Shown here piece by piece: positions 1 to 8,708 of a stretch of DNA of 64,000 nt. The notes below the pieces were generated by a model that was not told where the DNA came from, did not search any database, and worked only from the letters and a program-made list of their open reading frames with translations. Source of the stretch: Saprospiraceae bacterium (GTDB lineage Bacteria; Bacteroidota; Bacteroidia; Chitinophagales; Saprospiraceae). The DNA lies in NCBI GenBank assembly GCA_016708265.1, contig JADJGA010000011.1, forward strand, positions 1 through 64,000, in the 5' to 3' direction. The first letter of the stretch is position 1, and every line of letters starts with the position of its first letter. The position numbers and the translations under genes were made by a program.

Positions 1-1024
1 TTGAAAGTTGAGCAAGGATCATCAGTCCCATAGCAATCATGAGGGTCTTCCGTTTGCCGAGTTTTGGGCTGATCCAGTTTAGTGGAAAAACTGCCAGAAC
101 TCCGGTCACAGCCCAGATAGTGCCATTAATACCCAGCAGGGTAGCACCTGCAAGTTTGTCCCCTGAAAAAACGTAAAATATAGGGATATAGGAACCGAGC
201 AACTGCACAAAATTGAAACCCATGGCAAGGCTAAAAATACTCAGTGTCAAAAATACAAAATTTCTATTTTTTGCAACCATTCTCATATCCTGCCAGAAAC
301 GGGTTTTTGGCTGTTGTGATGCTTTTTTAAAACCCGGTTCTTTAAGCTGAAAAAACATCCAAAAAGAAAGCGGGATCAATATGGCGGCAATCATGATCGA
401 AACGTATCTCATCCCGTCTGCCTCATTGCCTCCAGGACCCTTGAAGATCTCCATATTCGCTAAAACAAAGAGCCAGGGTGTACTCATGGCAAAAATATTA
501 CCGAAAAAACTCTTTGCGCTGAAGAGTTTTGTCCTTTCATGATATTCCGTTGTCATCTCCATGCCCAATGCGCCATGGGGAATCTCAAAAATGGTTGTTG
601 CCGTATAAAACAGCAATAAAGCAATAAGAATATAACTTAACTGGAATACATGGAAACTATCTTCAGAACCAAACCATTGTTGAACAGCTTCGCCCTTGGG
701 TATCCACCATATCAATACAAAAAATATTGCAACTAAAATGCCGCCTAATAATATAAAAGGACGTCTGCGACCCCACCTTGTTCTTGCGTTATCGGATAAG
801 TGACCTATAATCGGGTCAGAAATCGCGTCCCAAAGCCTTGGAATAATGAGAATAAAACCAAGCCAGAAAGCGCTTAGCCCCAGACTGATATTTCCCATCA
901 GACCTACAAGAATACCAGCTACATTGAATAATGCAATCGGAATTATACCCCCGGCTCCATAAGCGGTAAGCTGTCTGATGGTTATCTTTTCGTTGGTTTG
1001 GGTTGACGTTTTATTTTCATTCAT
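1..1024 (-). CDS. MFS sugar:cation symporter (GPH/MFS_2 family), 3' end outside window
   Basis: This is an inner-membrane transporter of the glycoside-pentoside-hexuronide:cation symporter type, of which the first 341 codons lie in the window. The ATG at 1024 gives a short polar N-terminus, then an AYGAGG stretch and a RLWDAISDPIIGHLSD segment followed by RTRWGRRRPF. The D-P-I-G-x-L-S-D and R-x-G-R-R-R-P signatures are typical of MFS_2 proteins. Hydrophobic helices continue to the left edge without a stop codon. It is the last gene visible in the minus-strand polysaccharide locus, so it probably imports the mono- or disaccharide released by the upstream GH144-type enzymes. The substrate is inferred from context only. 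Confidence 0.85.
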   Translation of the reverse strand, partial: MNENKTSTQTNEKITIRQLTAYGAGGIIPIALFNVAGILVGLMGNISLGLSAFWLGFILIIPRLWDAISDPIIGHLSDNARTRWGRRRPFILLGGILVAIFFVLIWWIPKGEAVQQWFGSEDSFHVFQLSYILIALLLFYTATTIFEIPHGALGMEMTTEYHERTKLFSAKSFFGNIFAMSTPWLFVLANMEIFKGPGGNEADGMRYVSIMIAAILIPLSFWMFFQLKEPGFKKASQQPKTRFWQDMRMVAKNRNFVFLTLSIFSLAMGFNFVQLLGSYIPIFYVFSGDKLAGATLLGINGTIWAVTGVLAVFPLNWISPKLGKRKTLMIAMGLMILAQLS

Positions 1025-1154
1025 TTTTTTTAAGATTTAAAAGAGTTCTACTTATAAATAAGCGATTTTTACCGGGAAATAATCAATATCGTTTGATATA
1101 TGAAGCCTGGTGGCAGAAATGCAGATTTGATTTTATATACATTGTTGTCTGGTT

Positions 1155-1577
1155 TTATTCTGTTAATAGCCCTTTATTATTTTCGCTGGGTTCAATTAAG
1201 TCCCATAAATTTCCATACAAATCCTGAAATACTGCTACTGTTCCGTATTCTAGTTCTGCTGGTGGTCTCACAAAGATGATCTTTCTGTCTAGCATTTTGT
1301 TATAGTCTCTCCAGAAATCATCGGTAAAAAGAAATAAAAATACCCTTCCCCCGGTTTGATTCCCTATACTTTTGGATTGTTCTTCATTTACCGCTTTTGC
1401 CAGTAATAAACTACATTCTTTTGCTCCCGGCGGAACTAGAATTACCCATCTTTTATTTTCCTCAAGCTTAGTGTCTTCAAGTAGCCTGAAATCCAATTTT
1501 TTAGTATAAAATTCGATTGCCTCATCATAATCTTTAACCACTATTGCTATATGTGCAATTCTTTGTTTTATCATCAT
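1155..1577 (-). CDS. VOC family (glyoxalase/bleomycin-resistance-like) protein
   Basis: This is a 140-residue single-domain protein with the beta-alpha-beta-beta-beta vicinal oxygen chelate pattern. It opens with RIAHIAIVVKDYDEAIEFY, a typical first strand and helix carrying a candidate metal-binding His. It closes with AVFQDLYGNLWDLIEP, the usual last strand carrying a candidate metal-binding Glu. Members are metal-dependent lyases, isomerases, dioxygenases or ligand-binding proteins, and the reaction here cannot be told from sequence. It sits between the large glycosidase and the MFS symporter on the same strand, but nothing links it to sugar use. The start could be either of two adjacent Met codons. 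Confidence 0.8.
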   Translation of the reverse strand: MMIKQRIAHIAIVVKDYDEAIEFYTKKLDFRLLEDTKLEENKRWVILVPPGAKECSLLLAKAVNEEQSKSIGNQTGGRVFLFLFTDDFWRDYNKMLDRKIIFVRPPAELEYGTVAVFQDLYGNLWDLIEPSENNKGLLTE

Positions 1578-1602
1578 TAAACCAACTCTTAGTTTCTGGT
1601 CG

Positions 1603-1821
1603 CTAATAAATAATTTCTAATCTAACCGGTACCTGTTTGATCTGGATAATATTATCAATAAATGACTTATTTTCAATTCCGTTGATCAGTACTTTAGATG
1701 GCATTTTTGAACCATTGAAATTTTGAATTTTTAAGCCATTTTCGGGTAATTTCAGGTCACCTTTTATATCGAAAATATATTTATTCTCATCCTTTTTTGA
1801 TTGAATAGGAAATTTCACCAA
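1603..1821 (-). pseudogene. Out-of-frame C-terminal tail of the large glycosidase
   Basis: This frame continues the 1787..4786 glycosidase after a one-base slip. The upstream frame ends in SYSIKKG-stop, while this frame reads SKKDENKYIFDIKGDLKLP from the same bases. Removing one A from the A6 run (T6 on the plus strand, 1793-1798) joins them into SYSIKKDENKYIFD and adds about 60 residues. Those residues look like a closing beta-sandwich. The ATG at 1821 is therefore probably not a real start. It is either a sequencing indel or a recent frameshift. Confidence 0.6.
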
Positions 1822-4786
1822 AATACGTAGGCATATTCTGTACTGACATGCCTTCAGGAGAATCGATCCAATCCTGGTATAAAGCTGAAGCTATTACCAG
1901 TGATTTATCGAGTTCATTTTCATAAACGAACATTGATCTGACAGCATTTATAAAATCACTTCCACACCATGTATGCGGCATATCACCGATGTAAGCCGGA
2001 TGCCTGTAATCTTTCCATACTACTTCTGCCCAGTGATACCAGCCCTGTGGTCGTTGATCTTTAAGGAAAAAATCTATTAGCTCATGTGCCTTATCCGGTT
2101 GATTTAGCATTATGAATGATCCAATTACCCGGTTTTCGTACGGAGTATAATTTATGGAATTGATCCTGTTATCCCTGCGATCCGAGAAGTATTTATAATA
2201 TTTATCAAATGTATTGAAGATTTCTGGTTTAGGCAGATTATTGAATTCATTACAGGGTGTCAGCAATACTGTTGTAGATGTAGCATCAAAATCGCCGAGT
2301 TCAACACATCCCGGAATATAGTCAATATTCTTGTATTTCATCGCAAGATCCAGGCTGTTATATAAATTGGTCTGAAACTGATCCCTGATCGCTTTAACAA
2401 ATTCAAAATTTTCCTTTTCACCCAAAATAATCTGTATTTCCTGGGCATCTTTAAGTCCTTTGAGAATGAAAAAGTCATCCCAGTATGAGTGCATAGGCTT
2501 TGAAGAATATCCCTCATGACTTATAGATTCAGGAACGAGCCCATAGAAAGCCCTGAGACTGTCAGAACCCGTTAAATATTCGTCTTTCAGACGTTCTGAT
2601 ATCAATGATTTAATATAAGCAACTACTTTTATTACATCTTTGTTATGAACTTTCAGAAATGCAGTATCCTTTGTAAAATTGAAATATTCATGTATCAGGT
2701 ATATCAACTGACCATGGCTGTCATTTTCAGGAACAGGATCAGGACCCCGTGTATCAACCACACAAGGTACTTTCCCATTTTCATAAAGATTTGATGCATA
2801 CCATTCGATAAAATCACTTACTTCACTGACTATTCCATTTTTTAGTAAAGCCGAGGAGGTAAGTGATCCGTCCCGTATCCAGCTTCTTTCATAAGATCTG
2901 GAACCTGGCTGAATGCCGGCTTTGTCCCTGTTTATTAAAATATAAACGATATTTGATTTGATTGTATTGATTATCTGATTGGCAGATTCAGGTAGTTTGA
3001 ATTTAATATGATTGACTTTTTCATACCAGAAATTTACTGCTTTGTCAAATTCACTGTCAAATTCGCCAGGATCAGTCGAATTTAATCCCTCGTGATAGGG
3101 CACTTTTATAATAAAATGATATGTTTCTCCGGCATTAAGAGAGATCTTGTATTTAACAAAAGCATTTCCATCACCATGTTTATCAAAAATTGAATTTTCC
3201 AGTATTGACATGTCATTTTCCAGCACTTTTACGATATTACCATCCGCCCCGACCGAAGCTCCAAATTGATCGATAGGTATTTGTGAAAAGATTACCTTAT
3301 CGTCTACTTTTATTTGATGGTCATCAGTTTTTTCAATTTTAAAAATTTTTCCTGCTCCTCCGGTCATATTGAGGAACTGATAATAGGGATTTACTTGAAA
3401 TGGTCTTATCAACATAAAAAACTCCATTTCCTTAGGGATCGAACTCAGATTCTGAAAAGAGTACTTTATGTACAATTGAGAGTTCTTTTCAGCTTCGCCA
3501 CCGGAAGCCAGTTCTGTTTTAAATGAAATATCACTGAAATTCCAGTTCACTGAAGGGATGAACTCATATTTATCAGGATCGGTGCTTTTGCCCATTGATT
3601 GAGTTATTGCAACATTGCTCCAGTTATACAAAGAATCATCGATTTTGATCATTGGTTCTACAGAGAACAGTGCTTTTTCAAGCTCTACCATACCGTTTTC
3701 GCTTAGCAAAGCTTCCTTTGTGTCGTTGTTAACTCCGCTTATTGTCCAGTAAGAAGCCTGTTCAAGGAAATATGACGGGTAATACCCTTTTTTAGAGTTT
3801 TTGGCACAATATATAAGGAAATCATTTTTTGTCATCGAATTTTTTATTTCGATAAATTTTAATTCATTTATGGCAATTACAGCAGGTTTTCTATCCGATA
3901 AACATAGAATCTTCATGTAATTAGCCTGGTATTCAGGGAGATAGATAAAACTATGACTGTCAAGATTATTTTCCACCTGATACACTTTATCCCAGTTTAA
4001 CCCGTCGTCTGACAGATAAATTTCAAAATATTTTGCAGCTTTTCCCTTTTCCCAGTCGATATCCAGTCCCCCGAATTCGCGTTTTGATCTGAGATCGAGC
4101 AGAATTTCATGTTTCTTGGATTTTTTGCTTACCCAAAACGTATTTCTTTTATTATCAGAAATATTTGTGATGGTACTGTTTATTGCTGTTGTATTGGCAA
4201 TAATATGCGGTTTAGGATATACAGTTGTTTCAGAAGGAAGGGGCTCAAACCTAAGATCATCTATCCATACCGTTCCTTTCCCTCCTACAAAAGAAGCTAT
4301 TGTAAACTCAATCCTGTCAATTCTTTTCAGATTGTGATCATTTGTTGGTCCCCAGGCAAAAGAAATATGCCTTTTTTTAATCCTTATCTTTTTCCATTCA
4401 CCAGGAAAACTATAGTTTCGGTTATTTACCCACCATACATTGTTACCTGTACTGTCAATAAATTTGATTTCAAAGTTATTAGAAGGTGAGTCTGCTTTAA
4501 TATAAAATGTAAATTCATAATTATCGGGTAAATCAATCGGAAACAACTTTTGTATGCCCCCATATCCTGTCCCTTTCGTAAAATCATAATCAAAGCGGAT
4601 TGCATTGCCTGTGATCCCTCTTTCTAATGAGGAATATAAATTAACAGCATCGGATTGTATAAATGACCAGCCTTTTTTGGTTTCAAAATCATCAAGGGAT
4701 TTTACCTGGGAAAAACCGGAAATGGAAATGAAAAAAAGAAAAACAAAAGAAAAAAAACTAAATATTATCCGGATATTATTTCTCAT
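1787..4786 (-). CDS. Secreted multidomain glycosidase (CBM-like + F5/8 type C + six-hairpin-like catalytic domain)
   Basis: This is a large exported enzyme of the polysaccharide locus. After a signal peptide ending near GFSQ comes a jelly-roll carbohydrate-binding-like domain (about residues 25-190, ending in a WIDDLRF strand). An F5/8 type C (discoidin) domain follows (about 195-320), with the pattern LDLRSKREFGGLDIDW and YLSDDGLNWDKVYQV. The C-terminal half resembles (alpha/alpha)6 six-hairpin glycosidases, with SYERSWIRDGSL, DTRGPDPVPENDSHG and an acidic ELGDFDATST loop as candidate active-site regions. I cannot assign a CAZy family. The ATG at 4786 is preferred over the one at 4810 because it places the signal peptide directly at the N-terminus. 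The frame ends early; about 60 more residues are readable in the next frame (see 1603..1821). Confidence 0.75.
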   Translation of the reverse strand: MRNNIRIIFSFFSFVFLFFISISGFSQVKSLDDFETKKGWSFIQSDAVNLYSSLERGITGNAIRFDYDFTKGTGYGGIQKLFPIDLPDNYEFTFYIKADSPSNNFEIKFIDSTGNNVWWVNNRNYSFPGEWKKIRIKKRHISFAWGPTNDHNLKRIDRIEFTIASFVGGKGTVWIDDLRFEPLPSETTVYPKPHIIANTTAINSTITNISDNKRNTFWVSKKSKKHEILLDLRSKREFGGLDIDWEKGKAAKYFEIYLSDDGLNWDKVYQVENNLDSHSFIYLPEYQANYMKILCLSDRKPAVIAINELKFIEIKNSMTKNDFLIYCAKNSKKGYYPSYFLEQASYWTISGVNNDTKEALLSENGMVELEKALFSVEPMIKIDDSLYNWSNVAITQSMGKSTDPDKYEFIPSVNWNFSDISFKTELASGGEAEKNSQLYIKYSFQNLSSIPKEMEFFMLIRPFQVNPYYQFLNMTGGAGKIFKIEKTDDHQIKVDDKVIFSQIPIDQFGASVGADGNIVKVLENDMSILENSIFDKHGDGNAFVKYKISLNAGETYHFIIKVPYHEGLNSTDPGEFDSEFDKAVNFWYEKVNHIKFKLPESANQIINTIKSNIVYILINRDKAGIQPGSRSYERSWIRDGSLTSSALLKNGIVSEVSDFIEWYASNLYENGKVPCVVDTRGPDPVPENDSHGQLIYLIHEYFNFTKDTAFLKVHNKDVIKVVAYIKSLISERLKDEYLTGSDSLRAFYGLVPESISHEGYSSKPMHSYWDDFFILKGLKDAQEIQIILGEKENFEFVKAIRDQFQTNLYNSLDLAMKYKNIDYIPGCVELGDFDATSTTVLLTPCNEFNNLPKPEIFNTFDKYYKYFSDRRDNRINSINYTPYENRVIGSFIMLNQPDKAHELIDFFLKDQRPQGWYHWAEVVWKDYRHPAYIGDMPHTWCGSDFINAVRSMFVYENELDKSLVIASALYQDWIDSPEGMSVQNMPTYFGEISYSIKKG

Positions 4787-4837
4787 GGTTATATGTTTTG
4801 ACAAAAACAAATGACAAAAAATTGGGCAGACAAATCA

Positions 4838-6235
4838 CTATTTCAGATATTCAAAATTCAATTTCTTAAGACCTTTTTGAATAATTGGATCCTTCATTAC
4901 ATATTCCCATATCAAGCCGGTTCTGAAATTCTCTATCATCAGGAGCATAGGACCCTGATCAATACCGATAAAATCATTATTTACCCAATCGGCAGTTGGG
5001 TTAAAAGAATCATAAAACCCATATTTTCCCCACAGTTTCTTTCCATATCTGGAGTTCATATTTTTTATGGTTGCAATTGATAATTCAGGAGTAAATGGAA
5101 GGGACGACAACACTGCATAAGGAGCAATAGTACCATCTTCAGCAACAGTATGGTCTTTTCCACTGGCACCTCTGCCGGTATAACCTTCAAATTTTTTATC
5201 CTCAAAATTATATGTACTTCCCGGTCCGTCAGATGCTGTAAATCCCCAGGTATATGAGTCATAGCCAACCCAGCCTTTAGGATTTTCGATCGCATATTGT
5301 TGTTGTGTCAGGGTGGCACGACGTGAATTTTCAAAATAATCAATTCCTTTTTCTTTCATATACGGATCTGTCAAACCTCTGAAATCTATAAATGCATGTG
5401 AAAACTGATGTCCGAATAATGGTGGAAAAATAACATGCGAAAGACCTTTGTAGGGTGTCTTCCATTCATAAGTACGTAACCAACCCTCATAACTTTTTTC
5501 TACATTGGCCATATTTGTACCGGCAGCTAAAATATATAAGAACAAAGCTTCATTGTAACCATGCCATCCCCAGTTGAGTTGACCTTCTTCAGGTTTCCAT
5601 GCCATGGAAATGGTATTGGGATGCTTGGAATTATCCGGCATATAAAACAGATCCCATTCCAGTCTGCTTAAAAGTTTATCTGATAAAGTCCTGATCTCCT
5701 TTTCTTCATCAGTGTTTTTATTGTAATAATTCCTGGCAAATATAATTCCCATAAACAGGATTCCGCTGTCAATCGAAGAAAGTTCACAGTTCCACTCACG
5801 CGTTCCGGTATCCATTTTAAGGAAATGATAATAAAATCCTCTGTATCCAACACCGTTTATATCTTTGTTCTGAGGTGAATCGGCAAAAAATCGCAATGTA
5901 TTCAAAGTTATTTCTGCAGCCTTTTCCCGCGTGATCCATTTTCTTTCAACTGCAATTGCAAAACCAGGTAATCCAAATCCGGTAGCTGCAATACTAGCAG
6001 GTGCCCATTGTGCTGAACGGTCTTTTACAATACCTTTATCAGGATGATGTTCATTGAGAAAAAATAAAAAAGTCTTATACTGAATAGAATCCAGCATTTT
6101 TTCATCATCAGTATTTAACTTGTAATCAATCTTACCAAATGATTTGTAATATTGTTTTTCCTGTGATTTACAGCTAAATGATGAAACTGCAATTATAAAA
6201 ATGATGGTTAAAATAAGTAATTCTTTATTTCTCAT
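4838..6235 (-). CDS. GH144-type endo-beta-1,2-glucanase, lipoprotein (Glycoamylase domain)
   Basis: This 465-residue lipoprotein (lipobox SSFSC, Cys22) carries a Glycoamylase (PF10091-type) domain. That domain is shared with characterised bacterial endo-beta-1,2-glucanases of family GH144. Family-like segments include QYKTFLFFLNEHHPDKGIVKDR near residue 52, NWGWHGYNEALFLYILA, the YDSYTWGFTASDGP segment and GTIAPYAVLSSLPFTPE, with a closing IDQGPMLLMIEN helix. The predicted reaction is cleavage of beta-1,2-glucan to short oligosaccharides in the periplasm or at the surface. It is the second such enzyme in this locus; its full-length relative lies at 6995-8636. Intergenic spacing to the esterase (6316) is about 80 bases and contains a perfect hairpin. 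Confidence 0.85.
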   Translation of the reverse strand: MRNKELLILTIIFIIAVSSFSCKSQEKQYYKSFGKIDYKLNTDDEKMLDSIQYKTFLFFLNEHHPDKGIVKDRSAQWAPASIAATGFGLPGFAIAVERKWITREKAAEITLNTLRFFADSPQNKDINGVGYRGFYYHFLKMDTGTREWNCELSSIDSGILFMGIIFARNYYNKNTDEEKEIRTLSDKLLSRLEWDLFYMPDNSKHPNTISMAWKPEEGQLNWGWHGYNEALFLYILAAGTNMANVEKSYEGWLRTYEWKTPYKGLSHVIFPPLFGHQFSHAFIDFRGLTDPYMKEKGIDYFENSRRATLTQQQYAIENPKGWVGYDSYTWGFTASDGPGSTYNFEDKKFEGYTGRGASGKDHTVAEDGTIAPYAVLSSLPFTPELSIATIKNMNSRYGKKLWGKYGFYDSFNPTADWVNNDFIGIDQGPMLLMIENFRTGLIWEYVMKDPIIQKGLKKLNFEYLK

Positions 6236-6252
6236 AGTTTTATTATTTTATT

Positions 6253-6287
6253 AAACTTTTCAAAAGTTTCGAACTTTTGAAAAGTTT
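6253..6287. repeat. Perfect 16-bp inverted repeat (dispersed hairpin, copy 1)
   Basis: Arms 6253-6268 and 6272-6287 are perfect reverse complements around a 3-base TCG loop. The core AACTTTT..AAAAGTT is nearly the same as in the palindrome at 38042-38074. It sits between two genes of the same operon, where a REP-like element, a processing site or a partial terminator are all possible. No strong U-tract follows on the minus strand. Confidence 0.7.
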
Positions 6288-6315
6288 ATAAAGTTTATTT
6301 TTTTTTATTATTTAG

Positions 6316-6990
6316 CTATTGCTTCTTTTGAGAAAGCATCCACTGATAAATTTCCGGATTATCATAAACACGTGTCCAGCTGTCATGATTTGCATCCTGA
6401 AAAATTGTAAAATCCACATTTTCCGAGCATTTTCTTAATCTTTTATAAACCTCTTTGGAATAGAAAACATCAATAACATCATCTAATTTTCCATGAAAGA
6501 TCCAGACAGGAATATCCTTTAATTTACATATTTCCAACATAGGTTTCCTGTCAACAAAACCGGCAATTGGAACTAAGGATGCCAGGATTTCAGGGTGTTC
6601 AATTGCAAAATTCCATGATCCCCACGCTCCCATACTCAGGCCTGTCATATGAATTCTCTTCTTGTCAATTTTATTTTCTGAAATTATTTTATTTACCAAC
6701 CCGTAAAGTATTCCTGTTTCCCAGGATTTTCCCTTCGGACATTGTGGCACCAGGATATAAGCATCAATATTATTTTCTTTGTTATTGTTCAGAAACTTTA
6801 GTGGCCCATGAACTTTGAGCAGATCAGGGTTATCTCCACTTTCTCCCGAACCATGAAGGAATATAATTAAGGGTTTCAGAGATATAGTATCGGTTGGTTT
6901 ATGTAAAATATACTTGTAAAAAGAAGATGTCTGTTGAGCACCAATAAGAAAAGGAAAAAAATATATAAGGAAATAAACAATTGTTCTCAT
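6316..6990 (-). CDS. Secreted alpha/beta-hydrolase (esterase/PHB-depolymerase-like)
   Basis: This is a 224-residue exported serine hydrolase. The signal peptide runs through FLIGAQQ. An oxyanion-hole motif LHGSGESG starts near residue 45. The nucleophile elbow is GLSMG with Ser119, the acid is Asp170 or Asp171 in HGKLDDVID, and the likely catalytic His is His202 in DANHDSW. This order fits small esterases/feruloyl-esterase-like proteins also annotated as prolyl-oligopeptidase-family peptidases. It is 4 bases from the stop of the preceding GH144-type gene, so it is surely co-transcribed. It may remove acyl substituents from the glucan, but this is inferred from position. Confidence 0.8.
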   Translation of the reverse strand: MRTIVYFLIYFFPFLIGAQQTSSFYKYILHKPTDTISLKPLIIFLHGSGESGDNPDLLKVHGPLKFLNNNKENNIDAYILVPQCPKGKSWETGILYGLVNKIISENKIDKKRIHMTGLSMGAWGSWNFAIEHPEILASLVPIAGFVDRKPMLEICKLKDIPVWIFHGKLDDVIDVFYSKEVYKRLRKCSENVDFTIFQDANHDSWTRVYDNPEIYQWMLSQKKQ

Positions 6991-6994
6991 TATC

Positions 6995-7531
6995 TCAAAA
7001 ATTATACTTTGAACTGTGGAATCCGAGTTTTTTTAGCCCATTTTTAACGTCCTCGTTTTTCATCAGGAGTTTCCAGAGAAGCTGTGAACGATGGTTTTCT
7101 ATCATCACTACTATAGGTCCCTGATCTATAGCGAGGAATGAATCTGCGAACCAAAGGTAATGAAGGTTGAATGCATCAATAAAACCATATTCTTTGAAGG
7201 TTTTATCACCCAAAACATAATAGAAATACTTTAATGCCTCCATAGACTCAGTTGGAGTATAGGGAATTGAAGAAATTGCTGCCGTAGGAGATATCACTCC
7301 ATAGTCATTTGTAGGACTATGTGCTTTGTAACCGCCGAAATTGGAATCACTTGCTGTAAGTCCCCAGCATTTTGAACTGTATCCATAATAAGCCCTGGGA
7401 TCTGCCTTACAGTAAGCATGATTTATCTTTGAATGGTTGACTACCTGTGTCCAGATAATCGGCATATTCATCTGTAAGACCATTCGGATCGATTCCAAGA
7501 AATGAATAATGAGCAAAAAATAGAGGGCCAC
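6995..7531 (-). CDS. C-terminal part of frameshifted GH144-type glucanase
   Basis: This frame carries the missing C-terminal third of the enzyme that begins at 8636. From WTQVVNHSKINHAYC onward it has the family pattern: KCWGLTASDSNFGGYKAH, GVISPTAAISSIPYTPTES and a closing IDQGPIVVMIENHRSQLLW. The first residues before WTQVV, including the ATG at 7531, are out-of-frame readthrough and probably not translated. Joining to the upstream part needs removal of one base near 7453-7457, giving ADY-WTQVV. The same motifs occur intact in the GH144-type protein at 4838. Confidence 0.7.
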   Translation of the reverse strand: MALYFLLIIHFLESIRMVLQMNMPIIWTQVVNHSKINHAYCKADPRAYYGYSSKCWGLTASDSNFGGYKAHSPTNDYGVISPTAAISSIPYTPTESMEALKYFYYVLGDKTFKEYGFIDAFNLHYLWFADSFLAIDQGPIVVMIENHRSQLLWKLLMKNEDVKNGLKKLGFHSSKYNF

Positions 7532-8636
7532 CTAAATCATAACCAAGAGGGATTCTATAACCATAAAAGGATTTGCCGTTCTTAATACCACCATTCCGTG
7601 CCCAGCCCTTTGTATAAACGTCTTTGTTAATTGAGTAAGTGGGTGAGGAAGCGGCCATTATATAAGTTATAAGAGCTTCATTATAACCTCCTATCTGATG
7701 ATTCATTTCCCACTGATAGTTTGGTGACCAGTGCCAGTAAAGCACTTTTTCATCATTTTTCGTGTGCCATGACCATTCAACAGTTTCCCAGATATCCTTT
7801 ATCTGCTGTCTGATTTTAGCTTCACTGGGATTATTTTTGTCGAAATACTCTTTTGCGCTCAGTAATCCTGCCAGAAGATAAGAAGTTTCCACAAGATCAC
7901 CCCCGTTATCTTTTGTACTGAAAGGGATAGTTTTACCTGTAACACCATTTAGCCAGTGAGGAAATACACCATGAAACCTGTCAGCTATATTAAGCAGAAA
8001 ATCGGTAATCAATAATAATCGGTCGACGCCCTGCTGTCGTGTTATAAAACCCCGTTCAATACCGACTATAATCGACATTATCCCAAAACCGGATCCTCCC
8101 GATGTAACCAGATCTCCTGAAGTATTCCGTTCCCTTGATAAGCCCGAAACCGGATGACCAAAATCCCAGAAATATTTAAATGTCTGTTTTTGTACGAGTG
8201 TTAATAATTCTTCATCGGTGATTTTGGGAAATTTTTCAGCGGAGTCAATAAATGTTGTAAAAGATGATTGAAAGGAATTTAACAGTGTTTTTCCGTTTTT
8301 TGCCTTTAAATCAACATCGACAAATAAATAATGCTTAGTCAAATAGCTCAGGTTTTCTTTTGGCTGTATTACTATTGTACTGTCTTTGTCAGTTAAATCA
8401 ATTCGTGTTTCTATAAGTTGTCCATTACCATAAATTTTTACAGATTGAACAACTGAATTAATTTCGACCGGTGTCGAAAACTTAATTTTAATTTCCGGAC
8501 TAAGACTGCAGCCCCTCAAATCATGATCTTCTATTCCATTGATCTCATATTTGATCAAAGATAAATCCGTAAGAGGTTCATCTTTTGTGCAATTCAGAAA
8601 TAAAAGGCTTAAAATAAGGATCAGGAATTGCCTCAT
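7407..8636 (-). CDS. N-terminal part of frameshifted GH144-type glucanase lipoprotein with Ig-like domain
   Basis: This lipoprotein (Cys16 in LFLNCTKD) has a bacterial Ig-like beta domain at about residues 25-130, followed by a Glycoamylase/GH144-type catalytic region. That region starts near LTLVQKQTFKYFWDFGHPVSGLSRER and includes the GGDLVETSYLLAGLLSAKEY and QIGGYNEALITYIMAASSP segments. The frame ends shortly after GLTDEYADY at an out-of-frame stop, and the rest continues in the 6995..7531 frame. Full length would be about 547 residues, normal for Ig-like + Glycoamylase proteins. Predicted to be a surface or periplasmic endo-beta-1,2-glucanase if the frameshift is an assembly error, otherwise a recent pseudogene. 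Confidence 0.75.
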   Translation of the reverse strand: MRQFLILILSLLFLNCTKDEPLTDLSLIKYEINGIEDHDLRGCSLSPEIKIKFSTPVEINSVVQSVKIYGNGQLIETRIDLTDKDSTIVIQPKENLSYLTKHYLFVDVDLKAKNGKTLLNSFQSSFTTFIDSAEKFPKITDEELLTLVQKQTFKYFWDFGHPVSGLSRERNTSGDLVTSGGSGFGIMSIIVGIERGFITRQQGVDRLLLITDFLLNIADRFHGVFPHWLNGVTGKTIPFSTKDNGGDLVETSYLLAGLLSAKEYFDKNNPSEAKIRQQIKDIWETVEWSWHTKNDEKVLYWHWSPNYQWEMNHQIGGYNEALITYIMAASSPTYSINKDVYTKGWARNGGIKNGKSFYGYRIPLGYDLGGPLFFAHYSFLGIDPNGLTDEYADYLDTGSQPFKDKSCLL

Positions 8637-8649
8637 CGGGATTTGTTTT

Positions 8650-8692
8650 TAAAAAAAATAAAAAAAAGGAGAAAGCCGGTATAGCTTTCCCC
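8650..8692 (-). terminator. Rho-independent terminator-like hairpin within the polysaccharide locus
   Basis: On the minus strand GGGGAAAGC (8692-8684) pairs with GCTTTCTCC (8676-8668) with one G-U pair, followed by a long T-rich run (8667-8650). It lies directly after the LamG gene and before the GH144-type gene. It could therefore reduce read-through and give high expression of susC, susD and the LamG gene relative to the enzymes. Confidence 0.6.
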
Positions 8693-8708
8693 TTTAAAAA
8701 AATGATTT

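Noticed and set aside
4838..8636. Starch locus, based on the domain name Glycoamylase
   Set aside because: The domain is that of GH144-type endo-beta-1,2-glucanases and no GH13, GH97 or SusE/F-like gene is present.
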